Assembly: GCA_020809705.1 (NCBI GenBank)
Contig: CP085829.1
Span: 4,278,001-4,342,000 of the forward strand
DNA length: 64,000 nt
From: Calonectria ilicicola
Lineage: Eukaryota > Ascomycota > Sordariomycetes > Hypocreales > Nectriaceae
Reading direction: 5' to 3'
Both the position numbers and the translations under genes were made by a program. Of this stretch, positions 53,931-64,000 are shown in pieces. The notes beneath the pieces were generated by a model. It was not told the DNA's origin. It saw only the letters and a list, made by a program, of their open reading frames with translations, and did not search any database. The first letter of the stretch is position 1. Each line of letters begins with the position of its first letter.

Positions 53931-56771
53931 CGTGAAAGGTTCTTGATATTTGATTGAGAAAATGAGATGTATTGAGATGATGCAGATTCATAAACTCTGG
54001 GAATTGCAGGTGCTTTATACTTGAATGAGGAAGCAAGATTCTAGAGGCTTAGTCGTGGACCTAGCCCAAGTTTGTCACATTCGCAAGCTCTATCAGCTGT
54101 GGCATTTCACTCCAAGCACGTTGCACTTGGTGCATGCAGTGCAGCCATTGATACCAATTCAATATTTTGCCAAGCACTACGTGTCATGTACCAGTAAAGA
54201 AGTGGCCATACGCGGCTTTCACTGGAAGTAAATCCCAGTCCATTGCACGGAAGAGACTAGATTGTGGGGTGGCAGAAGTGATGACTGCAGCTATCACATC
54301 ATTGCCGCGCTATGTGAGACTGAACTACTGAGTCGCTTAGGTGTGATTATGGTTCTAGAGGCCATTGTGAGCTCGCGTGCGGGGAATTAATTGGCGAATA
54401 TGCTACCCGCTGAGCAAATACGGGTTGTGTTATTGGCCATCCTCGTAAATGTGGCTGGCTGTTGACTTATTTGGGCTAGCTCGTATCCTCCAAACGCGTG
54501 GCCCGAACCGCACACTAATGCTCGCTTCATCACGGGCGATCCCGTTTCTCAACCAGCCCGCTGACCACTTTAAATCAATAGTCTCAGTTCATGGTATGCA
54601 TATTGAGGCCAATTTTACTTCTGTGGCTGGCTGATGCTGAATGGCAGGCAAACTTGGAAACCATTTCAGCAACGATAGAAGCCAGCTAGCCAATGGCAGC
54701 AATGCATAACCGAGAAATCAATCAATAGGCTTGGATTAGCATCCTATCCTCAACTTCAACACACAGCCATGCACACCTCCTCATGCCATTCTGCACAATT
54801 TGTCACATTCTCATTCTGCCACTATGAATAGCGTAAATGCTCAGTAAATTCGGATTTGCCCATGGGTCCTGATACCCCTATCAGGATCAGTTAACTACAT
54901 ACAATGAACGATCAATTTCTTGAAAAGCTGCTTGGTCAAGCAACTGGCTGATTGTTAGCCGTGGAATGAGCATTTCACTGGTTCGACATGGGGGTCAAGA
55001 CCCACAGGCAAGACCGAATTTACTGAGGTTTAACGGTATCAGCCAAGAATCGCTTATGGCGACTTTGGTGGTCTGGACCATTTCCTAGGCGGGGCTTGGG
55101 GTCTGCGTTTGCCTCTATCCAGTAGACATGCAGGGGTCTCTGTAGCTGCAGCCCTGTCACAACACCTCACCAATCACGGCATGCCGAATAGGATAGTCAG
55201 CATCTATTGACTTACAGGCCTTTTTGCCTCTATGCGGCTTACCCTTTTCGCTCTGTGGCACAGTCACCGATTGGCATATTAATAGCGACCTAGTGAAATG
55301 CCTGGCACTAGTAGACATGGTTATCGGAGCTGAGCTCTCAAAAGCGTTTAGTGAATCAAGCTACTGATGAGGGGTTCAATTAGAAACTCTCCAGGAAGGG
55401 AAAGAAAAAAAACCTCATCATGATCGGGGCTGGCTGAACCACCTGCGTCTCAGATTATGGTCTGCGTCATACTACCACAATTGCCTGCCGATAGATACCT
55501 TGAGCTCCTTGCCACCAATTCGAGCTCCCCTGTCGCTATCTCTCGGCTGTGCTCTCCTTTTAAAACCCAAAGAACTGATAAAAGTTTGCTCGCGTCATTG
55601 GGATTTTGTGTGTTTAAACACTCTGCCTAAATCATAAAATCTCTCGTCGAAGTCCCTACTCTTGGCCATTTCCCCATCTTTGCTCCAGAAGCCCAGATCC
55701 AAACAAACTGTTTAAGTATTTGCTCGAAACTTTTATGTTTCTCTGTTCACTTCCAATAACTACATAGTTTGTCATTTATTTGTTCTGAGGGCAGTGCATG
55801 ATGCCCCAATAGAATTTTCCCAGATGAGCCTCAAACTTGTCAATTGTCTAGAAAGCACTGTCGTATCGTGAGCTTCCTATATCATCTTAGAGCCATGAAA
55901 TTAAAGGATGTGACTTTCTTCGTGATTTAAAGTGATACTAGCTCCCATTCATGTCGCTGTTTGGAGTTGCGACTCCATGTGTGGGTAATGCATGGGGGTA
56001 AACAAGAGTAGAGATAGAGAATGCCAGAAAGAATTGCCCCGCACTAATCGTCATTTGCACCAAGAAAAATAATTCATTGAGCTGGATGATACAATTAGTT
56101 CATGGTATACCAGAATGGACAGATTTGATTGAGAGGTGCAGCAAGAGATAAACACCACATAGCTGGAACAGATCAACCACATGCACAATAAGTAGTCAGC
56201 CTTAAGTAATCAAAATATACTCCTTTATTAGTCTAATAAAGGACCTGGAAGTGGGTAAATATGACCCTTTGTGTCTTCCTCTCTAGGGTGAATCCGTATT
56301 TCTTTGTTCTAGCTGGATTTTAGATGAACAATGAGTCATTCTATATATATCACCTCAACGCAACAAAGGAAAGTGAGCAAACTTGCGTTCCAATTCATAA
56401 ATTTAGCTAGAAGTAAGTTTTTATGGTTAGAAAAGGAGATCATCTCAGAATCAGACAGTTGGTAATTCACTGTTCATGAACGTTTCATACTTCATAAAAA
56501 ATGGTCAGAGACGTATATGAGAGAAGCCTCGACGCCCGTTCGTTAGTCTGGTTTTACATAGCATCACTTTGAGACTGCATTCAACAAACCCAACAGGCCA
56601 GTATTGAGAAGGCGCCACATCTAACTTCTTGATTTACTTGCTTAATTTCACACCAAATTACTCTAAAATAAATCTCGAGATTCAAACATTCTTTCATCGG
56701 ATTTTAAGATACATCTCAGCTCAACTAAAAAAAATCGACCTTGGTGTGACACGCCTCACATACTTTTCAGA
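53931..56771. other. 2.8-kb gene-poor, A/T-rich region
   Basis: No frame longer than about 70 codons starts here except a shadow of the following gene. The sequence is A/T-rich with many TG/CA and TA steps. I found no long repeats, terminal inverted repeats or transposase motifs. The 55900-56600 part probably includes the promoter of the next gene. Confidence 0.5.
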
Positions 56772-58527
56772 ATGGAAAAAGATTCCCTCAGCCATAGGGC
56801 ACAGTTCAACTGGGAGAATCTACCAACCGAAATTCTCCGATGCATCATTCAATTTCTCGTTGATCCGATTCTCACAAACATACACACTGGTCTTCCGTAT
56901 CCGTATTATTCTCGTTCTCATCAAACTTCACAGAGAGAGATGCAACACCTTATTTACAACCTTTGTCTCATATCTAAGCGATTTAAAGAAGTAGCCACTC
57001 CTTTTTTGTATCGCCATGTATTTCTTATGAAAAGGTTTGAACTCAAGACACGTGGTTTTGAAAAATACCGTTTCCCACTGAAAGAGCAGAGGTTGGGTTT
57101 TGGGATAGCGACTCTCGGGCTGTTTTTACGAACAATGCTTGAACGTCCAGACCTTCGTGGATATATTCATCACCTAGATTGTCGGTTTTTCCTGCAAAAC
57201 ATTTTCCCAGATCAAGTCCAAAGACTTTCCGCGGGAAGGGTCCGATGGATGAATACATGGTCCGTCAAATTTATCAAAAGCTGCATCAAGTCGGCAAGAA
57301 ACGAAAAGGACGTCGCTCTTCTATCACATCAATGACATGGGCGAAAAAGTGTTTTCCACCATTCTATTTCTGGCCCCCAATCTGCGCACAATTGCTTTCC
57401 CGCCTCCACCGTCAGCCGAGTGGTGTCGGCCAAATTTGGAAACTGATGAGGATGGGCTTGCAATCCTTGCGCAGACTCATTTCAAACACTCTGGGTATTA
57501 TGATACTATGAGCACCTTGATTGAAGCAGCCTTCAGAGATGAGCAACTCTCTTCCGTCGTTCTTCAGAACCTCGAAGCAGTTAGGTTTACTATTGTTGGT
57601 GATTTTGCCCCTTTGAATAGCAGCGGACGTTCTCCGTATCCTCAAGCAGGGTCAATATGCCTGCATTGGCCTGATTCCCTCTTCTACACGTTCAACATCG
57701 ACTCATGCATTGGTATTCTTCGTGCGCCTAAGGTTGTTGAATTTAAAACGGACGGAGACGGCGGGCTGCACTCCGTCCAGGATCCAAGTCGCACCGTGAT
57801 TGAAAATCTAAGGTTTGAACGAGTTTCTTTTGCAACAGGCGGAGACAGATCGAAAACTGCGGATTTCGCTAGCAGCAACTGGCCTCTGACAGTCCTGTCG
57901 CTGCGGCCGACCAATCTTATGTATCCTCTTAAATCTTCAAACCAAAATGCATCAACCGAACAATATATTCCGACAAATATCGGCATGTTGAACACAAGCC
58001 TCACAAGATTAGCCGAAAACCTCAAGTACCTTGAAATCGATTGCAGTTACAAGGACATCAACGACCCACAATACCTATCATGTTTGCACAATCTCGTGGC
58101 GGTGGAACACTTGTACATTGGATGGTCTCTACTCAACACAATAGAGGGGTTTAAAACGCGCCCACTCAAGTCAATTCTCCCACCGAACTTGAAATCATTA
58201 ACCATTGATGATAGGAAGGCTGCATGGGATTATTCGGTCTATTTCCCAGCGGCTGAATGTCCTCAAGGACAGTTTAACCCTCGCAGATATCAATATTTCA
58301 TGTCCTCGGCGTTGTTCAAATTTGCAGGTGCATGTGGTAAGACACATCCTAATCTTCGCTCAATATCGGTTGTTGCGAACAATTGGTATGATTCAACAGG
58401 TGTTATTTATAATTTCCCGGTGCTTCGAGATTTATTTTTTAAGTCCGGTGTACAATTACAAGAGGTCTTGCACGATGAAGAGTTGGAATACTCTTTTGGG
58501 CCAGTGCCAGAAATCAGATACCCATAG
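56772..58527 (+). pseudogene. F-box protein gene interrupted by a frameshift
   Basis: The first frame (56772-57335, 187 codons) starts MEKDSLSHRAQFNWENLPTE and carries an F-box-like motif (NLPTEILRCIIQFLVDP), then a region typical of fungal F-box proteins (LCLISKRFKEVATPFLYRHVFL). It stops at TGA 57333-57335. The second frame continues almost at once from 57337 (MGEKVFSTILFLAPNLRTIAF) and is open for 396 codons to 58527, with leucine-rich content (LKYLEIDCSYKD, LKSLTIDDRK). Together they read as one F-box/LRR-like protein of about 580 residues with one shift near 57331-57336. I tested short introns there: no GT/AG pair has a pyrimidine tract, branch site and correct length. A sequencing error or a recent inactivating mutation is therefore more likely. 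The long intact downstream frame argues that any decay is recent. Confidence 0.65.
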
Positions 58528-58664
58528 TAAATGGTTTTATACATAGGCCAGTATCGCGTTGGAATCGGATTTCTTTTCCAGATGAAGGCAAATAGAATAT
58601 GAATTTAAATAAAGTTAAAGATTGCTAATAAACCCCCTTGGTCAATTCCACGAACCAAGCTGCT

Positions 58665-60291
58665 CTACCTCTTTCCGGCCTCATCTCCAGAGCTCTCTCT
58701 AAGATCTGCAATTTTCTCAGCTCCAGTGCTACTTTCTGTTTCGGGAACAAAGGCCTCCGCACCTGTATCCACGATGATGGGGCCCTTGAAATGCTTGCGC
58801 GCATGTGCAAAATACCAGACACCGCTGATGACGGCAAATCCAGCAAACACCACGCTAGCGTAGTTCATCGAGGATGCGGTAACCGGCAAGGAAGTAGGCA
58901 TGCAAAAGATGACAACGGCGAATACAATCCAAATCAAGCTCACCCAGTTGACGATGGGGCCAAGCTTGCCGAGGGAGAATGGAGAGGATCGGACAGCCTC
59001 TCGACCACGGACTAGACTAACCAAGACTGGCACACAGTAGGATGTGGACAGGCAAATCGTAGCAACACCGGTAAACGAGTTGAAAGCGGCAGAAGATCCA
59101 AAGTAAATGCATCCAAGAACACAGTCGACCGCGGTAGACAAAACAAGTGCCCACAGGGGTACATCGAGGCTCTTGTTGACCTTGGACCAGAGCTTGTGGC
59201 CTGGGATAGCACCGTCACGAGCAAAAGCCCAAGTGCAACGGGATGCAGCAGTAAGAGCACCGACTCCAGCAAAGAACAGAATTCCAAGAATCAAGAACAG
59301 AAGACCGAAACCACCTGCCTTGGATCCGGTGACAGTCTTGAAGAGGAGACCAATCGGCTGGCTGCTTGCCAGGAGAGCGGAAATATCGGGGAGGACGAAA
59401 AGAATCGGGATAAGGTAGATGAGACCAGTAATTCCTGCGGCGACGACGGATAGAACCATGGCTTTGGGAACCTCTCGCTCGGGGTTCTGGACCTCTTCGC
59501 ACATGGAAGCGACCATGCCGTAGCCAGTGAGGGTGTAGGCGGCTGGAACAGAGTTAGTTGATAATCCACAAAACAAAGCAATTGATAAGAGAGGTTAACA
59601 TACCTTGAAGAAGTCCAACAAAGAAAGACCATCCGGTGGGCCAGCCACTTGCAGAAGCATCGTAATGAGTGAAGACGAATTCGGCGGATCGCTTGGTGTC
59701 GGCCATTGTGAGAAGGGTAATGAGGATGATGAGAACGCTAGCACTGGTCCAGTAGATGCAGATCTTGTTGATCAAGTCGAGGTATTTGGTTCCAAAGGCG
59801 TTGACAAGGGCGCAAACCAGCATAACGGCCCAGAAGCAAAGAACGGTTTGCCATTCGTTGGGCACAAAGTCTTCGTTGTAGATGGTAATAGCGCTTAGAA
59901 TCAACTGAGCACCGGAAAAGTTGATAGAAAGCGTAACGGTCCAGTTGCCAACCAAGGTCATCCATCCATCGATAAAACTAACAACGGGGGCGTACTTGGG
60001 AGTGCTCAGGATAGCAGACCAATAGTAAACACCACCAGCGGTAGGATAGACGGCGCAAATCTCGGCGAGTGAAGCTGCGATACAAAGAGAAATAATCGAG
60101 ACGAGGACCCAACCCCAGAGGATGGTAACTGATTGTCCATTGACCAGGGTAATGTACATTGTCGTCGAGAGACCGAACGGGACAGCCATAATTGCAAAGG
60201 ACATACCCAAGATACTCATCATACTGAGCGTCTTGGGCAGCTCGTTGGCGTAGCCCATCTGCTTGGGCGCGGCGGTAGCGGGTTGTTCCAT
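58665..60291 (-). CDS. APC-superfamily permease (amino acid/GABA/choline type), 521 aa
   Basis: The model is complement(58665..59542, 59604..60291), with donor GTATGT, branch CTAAC, acceptor TTCCAG and matching phase. About 12 hydrophobic spans are visible. The N-terminal half has SILGMSFAIMAVPFGLSTTMYITLVNG and AEICAVYPTAGGVYYWSA, and the second half GYGMVASMCEEVQNPEREVPKAM, the signature of the fungal amino acid/choline transporter family (relatives of choline permease Hnm1 and GABA permeases). It acts in the plasma membrane as a proton symporter by family analogy. The substrate is unknown. The gene downstream in the window on the same strand is a serine/threonine dehydratase, so serine or another amino acid is a possible substrate, but the 1.2-kb gap gives no operon-like link. 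Confidence 0.93.
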
Positions 60292-61498
60292 GGTGGGTAA
60301 GGTAACGTGGAAGACTTAGACGGTAAAACGGTTCTCAGGGGATAGCATAAAGAGAAGGTCCAGAGCCCTGTGGAGGAACTAGAGCCTCATAGAAGACGAA
60401 AGTCTGTGTCAATTAAGGATATGAATAAAGCTGCGCATGCAGATCGAGTTGCTGCAAGTGCAAGTAGAAACGAAATGAAGTGACGATGCGCGTCCAGGGG
60501 GGACGCGGAGCCTCTTAACAGAGGGAGCATCCAAGCTCCTTGGAGCCCAGGCTCGACGGAACCATCGAACAATTCCGTCGCTGATTGCCTAGCTTGGCAG
60601 CTTGGCTTCGTGGCTGACATGGTGTCTGGGGTTAAAACGCGGGGGAGCAGGGGTTCACGTTACCAGATAACGACGATGGGGGGTTCTCAGAGGCGACTCA
60701 AAGGCCTAGCCTGGAAGTTGTCGCGCCCAATTACAGAGCTTGCCGCGCTGATAAAGTTGGGTACCGCGCTCCGCATTTCCGGTATTTTAAAGGGGGCACA
60801 GGCGATATCGACGGTGTTTACCAAATGACGATGGAAATACACCCTGGAGCAACCCACGCTCGAGATACGCATGGACTCCCTGTTGCTCTTTCCACGATAA
60901 GGAATGGGTCTGCAGCCCCGAATCGAACGTGGCTCCGTCACGCGATGCCGTTCAGCCCGGCCGCAACGGGTTTCATCGCGGGTCGTGAGACGAGGCAAGG
61001 CTCCACCATGTAAAATGAGTACAAATGGACGATTACAGTCATAGCTTCTCTGGGTCCAATCTTGCCTCGTTGACGTAGATAACAATCCAATTGTCCCGCA
61101 AAATCCCCGATCGTCTTCTGCATGTTTCAATGCGGCGGCTATCTAAGAGCGCGACGCTTCCCTTCGTGCGTCAACTCGAGAACTAGTGGGAACTATGCCC
61201 GTCTGGGAGTGTTGCTGCTACATACCATACCTGACCAGCTGATGTTCAAAGTTGACTTTTTTTTCTTTTATCGCGTCCACGCATTCACCAAAGAACCCAG
61301 GTCAATCAGCGCGCGCAGCTTCGGCATCGCCGAGATAGTGTTTATTAACCAAGGCAGGCAATTTTGTTCAGCAAAAAAGGAGCTAAAAAAATCAAATCGA
61401 GGCCGTAAAGCATAATCCCATCAATCAGCCCATCCATCATCCATTGTGTATCCAGATGCTCGAAACAGGTCCCAATTGCCAATCCGAAAAATATTTGA
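60292..61498. other. Permease promoter and dehydratase 3' flank
   Basis: A 1.2-kb spacer with no frame of convincing coding quality; nothing else is recognised. Confidence 0.55.
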
Positions 61499-62458
61499 TC
61501 AAATCCCGTAGGCCTGTTGCCACTTCATAAGCATCTCCACCGAGATATCGTTGCCACCACAAACTAGCAGCACTACCGTGGCATCCGAACCCAACTCACG
61601 ACCGACGGCTTTTTCCAAAAGACCATCCTCGCAGAGGGCGATGGAAACGCCGGCAGTTAGCTCAACCATCAAGCGCTCATGCTTGGCAAGTATCAAACAG
61701 CCACGAGCAGCGTCAGCATCGGTTAGGACGGCACTAACCACTTGAGGTCTCTGTGCGTATTCAAAGGTTCGCTTAGAGACAGTCGCAACCCCCAGACTTC
61801 GAGCCTGCGAAGTAATCTTTGGGAGGGTGACTATCTCTTTAGCTTGGAGCGCGCGGCTAAGTGAGTCCGCGCCGGCAGTTTCCATTGCAACGACCATGAC
61901 ATCGTCGCTCCAGCCCAAGTTATCAAGCTCTTGGACGACGCCGTTCATAAGACCGCCCCCACCCACACTGCAGACAACAGCGTCTGGCTTTTCGCCGTCC
62001 ATCTGGATTGCAATCTCTTGCATGACGGTGGCGTTTCCGTCCCAGATATCAGGATGATCAAAGGGGGGAACATAGACACCCTCAGGGTCAGACGGAAGCA
62101 CAACCGCCTTTAGGTATTTGTCTGCGTCCATAACACTATGACCATGTTGAATGATCTTAGACACCCCTTCAGCATATAGTCTTTCGATTAAGGCAGGGCT
62201 GGCTGTGGTTGGAATCACAACGGAAGCATCGTAGCCTAGTGACTTGGCGGCAACAACACAAGCGATGCCAGCGTTTCCGCCAGAGGACGCATAAAAGTGC
62301 GGTTGCTTTCCGATGGCTTCGTTCTCTCGAATGCGACTAAGGAGGTAGTTTCCGATTCCACGTGACTTGAAGGAACCGGATGGCTGTAGGTTGTCGAGCT
62401 TTAAGAGAATTCTGCTTCTACGATTTAGATGTCTGCTGCTTATAGGCGGGGTGGGCAT
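61499..62458 (-). CDS. PLP-dependent L-serine/L-threonine dehydratase, about 319 aa (start uncertain)
   Basis: The enzyme deaminates serine (and threonine) to pyruvate (2-oxobutyrate) and ammonia, in the cytosol. Family marks: LLKLDNLQPSGSFKSRGIG, with the PLP Schiff-base lysine at residue 31; ASSGGNAGIA (PLP phosphate contact); VGGGGLMNG; and a C-terminal CGGND. Starting at 62458 the protein begins MPTPPISSRHL, which aligns with the segment that follows the first 10-20 residues in relatives, so a short N-terminal exon may be missing. The frame is open further upstream to 62620, but that stretch is low-complexity (His run, Phe/Ser-rich). Notably, the upstream ATG at 62620 is followed directly by GTAAGT, a perfect donor, yet I find no acceptor with the right phase. 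Confidence 0.88.
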   Translation of the reverse strand: MPTPPISSRHLNRRSRILLKLDNLQPSGSFKSRGIGNYLLSRIRENEAIGKQPHFYASSGGNAGIACVVAAKSLGYDASVVIPTTASPALIERLYAEGVSKIIQHGHSVMDADKYLKAVVLPSDPEGVYVPPFDHPDIWDGNATVMQEIAIQMDGEKPDAVVCSVGGGGLMNGVVQELDNLGWSDDVMVVAMETAGADSLSRALQAKEIVTLPKITSQARSLGVATVSKRTFEYAQRPQVVSAVLTDADAARGCLILAKHERLMVELTAGVSIALCEDGLLEKAVGRELGSDATVVLLVCGGNDISVEMLMKWQQAYGI

Positions 62459-63897
62459 ATAGGGGATTGTGAAAGAGATGGAATGAAAGAAATGAAGACA
62501 AACGAAGCAAGAGAATGATTGATGATGATGATGATTGATATATTTGATAACGAAATGAAGAACAGAACAGAAATCAAAACAATGATTCATAACACGGAGC
62601 CCGGCGAAACAACTTACCATCCTGCGAGTTTTGAAAGATGAGGAGATTCAATCAAAGGGGTTGTGGCCCAAGGTTGACGGCGGTTGCGAGTCATTCTGAG
62701 AGTTTAGAATGGAGTCAAGGGAGGAAATGGTGTAATTTTGGCTTGGAGATACGGATTTTTTCTCTTGAAGAATTGTTGAGGAGCACAGAGAAGAGCAGAG
62801 GAGTTGAGGGCTTGCTTGGGAGAATACGACATCTTGTGGAAACGGTTCAGGACAATAAATAAGTCAACATCAACGGCGATCTTGGCGATCAAGTGATCGG
62901 GGTTGCACGGCGAGACTCGGAAACTCGATAATGTCTCGGGGTCTATCTCACTACATGGCGTCCAGATGGTGTTGGTGAAGCATGCTGTCCTCGTGACGAT
63001 GCAGAACTAATGCATCGCAGGTTACAGACGGCCACCTTGATGGAAGTAGAGGCTGCGGACAGCAAGGTATATGTGAACTCTGTCGAGCTGGGCAACGGGG
63101 CAAAATGGGCATAAAAGGCAAGTATAGCAACCCTATGTAACTCGGGTGGGTACACCATTATGTCATGGAATGGCTTACCAGGGCCTTGGCGTGTATAGTT
63201 TATGACTGGTCTGGTTGGTGGCTCCGATCGGCCAACTGGCCGGTGCAATGCGGTGCAATGCAGTACACTTTGGACTTTGAACTTTTGGGCTGGGGCGCTT
63301 TTACGTGGTTTTACGTGATGGCCGGGGACTGGGCCTCGGAGCGTCCACCCGGGTTGGCGGGCGCTAGTCAGCAGCTATCGCTTATCGCTGCGGGTGGATG
63401 GGCCGAGAACCACGAGCGCCTCAGGGACTCGAAGGCCGAGAGCGCGGCTCAAGCTTCACCAAAAAACCGGTGTCGGCTGCTGAGGACCGCGCCCGGTGCA
63501 TACTTCAAAAGTTGCTGGTGTTGCATGTTGCATCCAATCTTTTCTCTTGCTTCTCATGCTCTGAGGGTGTTGTGGCTTCCAACCGTCAATCCAACCAAAA
63601 CCACCCACACCTGACTCGAGGCTTACACGCCCGCCACTGCCACTTCACCGGCCGCTTGCTGATCGTTTCTTCAGCCGCCTTCGCCGGTCAGGGGTCGTGG
63701 ATAATTGTCCCTTTACGAGTCAGCGTCTTTATTGAAACTCGGTATGTTTTCACGATGATTTTTTTTTTATATTAAAAGAGCGGTGTTGTTGTTGTCGTCG
63801 ACTTTGACTTCTTCGTCTTTCTTTTTCCTCTGTCACTTCGCTTGTCTCACCTTACTAACACCCTAATAGCGACTGAGACAACCAGAGCACACACACA
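62459..63897. other. Divergent intergenic region before the last gene
   Basis: About 1.4 kb between the dehydratase (-) and the last gene (+). The plus-strand frame 63165-63614 has no domain. The part from 63760 to 63897 is a T/C-rich leader of the last gene with TTG/TCG runs. Confidence 0.55.
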
Positions 63898-64000
63898 ATG
63901 CTAACGTCGTCTCGTCTCGCCCAACGGCTCTGCCGCCAACCCAGGCTCACGGCAACCGTCCTTCAGGCACCTCGCATCTCTGCCATTCGTCAGACGCGAT
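63898..64000 (+). CDS. N-terminus of a probable mitochondrial protein (cut by window end)
   Basis: An ATG preceded by ACACACACA opens a frame that runs to the end of the window. The visible residues (MLTSSRLAQRLCRQPRLTAT and following) contain many Arg, Ser, Leu and Ala and no acidic residue, as in a mitochondrial matrix presequence. A pyrimidine-rich leader just before it supports a true start. The mature protein lies outside the window, so no function can be given. Confidence 0.6.
   Translation, partial: MLTSSRLAQRLCRQPRLTATVLQAPRISAIRQTR

Noticed and set aside
57216..57297. Intron that would mend the broken F-box gene
   Set aside because: The length gives the right frame, but donor GTCCAA and acceptor GGCAAG are poor, there is no pyrimidine tract or branch site, and it would delete plausible coding sequence.

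Overview
The window is nuclear DNA of a filamentous ascomycete, probably a Sordariomycete. Almost all genes carry short GT-AG introns (about 50-120 nt, often with a CTAAC-type branch site). The gene families are typical of such fungi: a highly reducing polyketide synthase (HR-PKS), a Zn2Cys6 regulator, a DUF1304 protein, ASST-domain and lipoxygenase genes, and F-box proteins. Order or genus cannot be fixed from the sequence. I find about 20 protein genes (two cut by the window edges, one broken by a frameshift) and one tRNA. Exon borders were chosen from splice consensus plus exact phase agreement; none is backed by transcript data.

Layout. 0-15 kb is mostly housekeeping: the 3' end of a Cox14-type assembly factor, an unknown conserved protein (-), DAHP synthase (+) with a consensus cross-pathway-control site upstream, a small secreted/membrane Cys-rich protein (-), mitochondrial ribosomal protein mL50 (+) and an M1 aminopeptidase (-) with a possible alternative start. 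15.8-27 kb is a compact polyketide locus: an af380-type alpha/beta hydrolase (-) and a 2439-residue HR-PKS (+), divergent across a 2.5-kb gap. 27.6-31.5 kb holds an F-box gene and a DUF1304 membrane protein.

32-43 kb looks like a catabolic group: an MFS transporter of the anion:cation symporter family (-) divergent from a TauD-type dioxygenase (+), then a Zn2Cys6 factor, an aldo/keto reductase and an NmrA-like protein. The MFS/TauD promoter contains a perfect 24-bp palindrome. I infer uptake and oxidative use of a sulfonate or related compound.

43-64 kb is gene-poor and accessory in look: tRNA-Val(AAC), a 4-kb gap, an arylsulfotransferase-domain membrane protein, a fumarylacetoacetate-hydrolase-family enzyme, a cytosolic lipoxygenase, a 2.8-kb gap, a frameshifted F-box gene, an APC permease, a PLP-dependent serine/threonine dehydratase, and the first codons of a protein with a mitochondrial-type presequence.

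The strongest candidate for something new is the two-gene HR-PKS/hydrolase locus, whose C-methyltransferase region is eroded. The MFS/TauD/regulator group with the promoter palindrome comes next.
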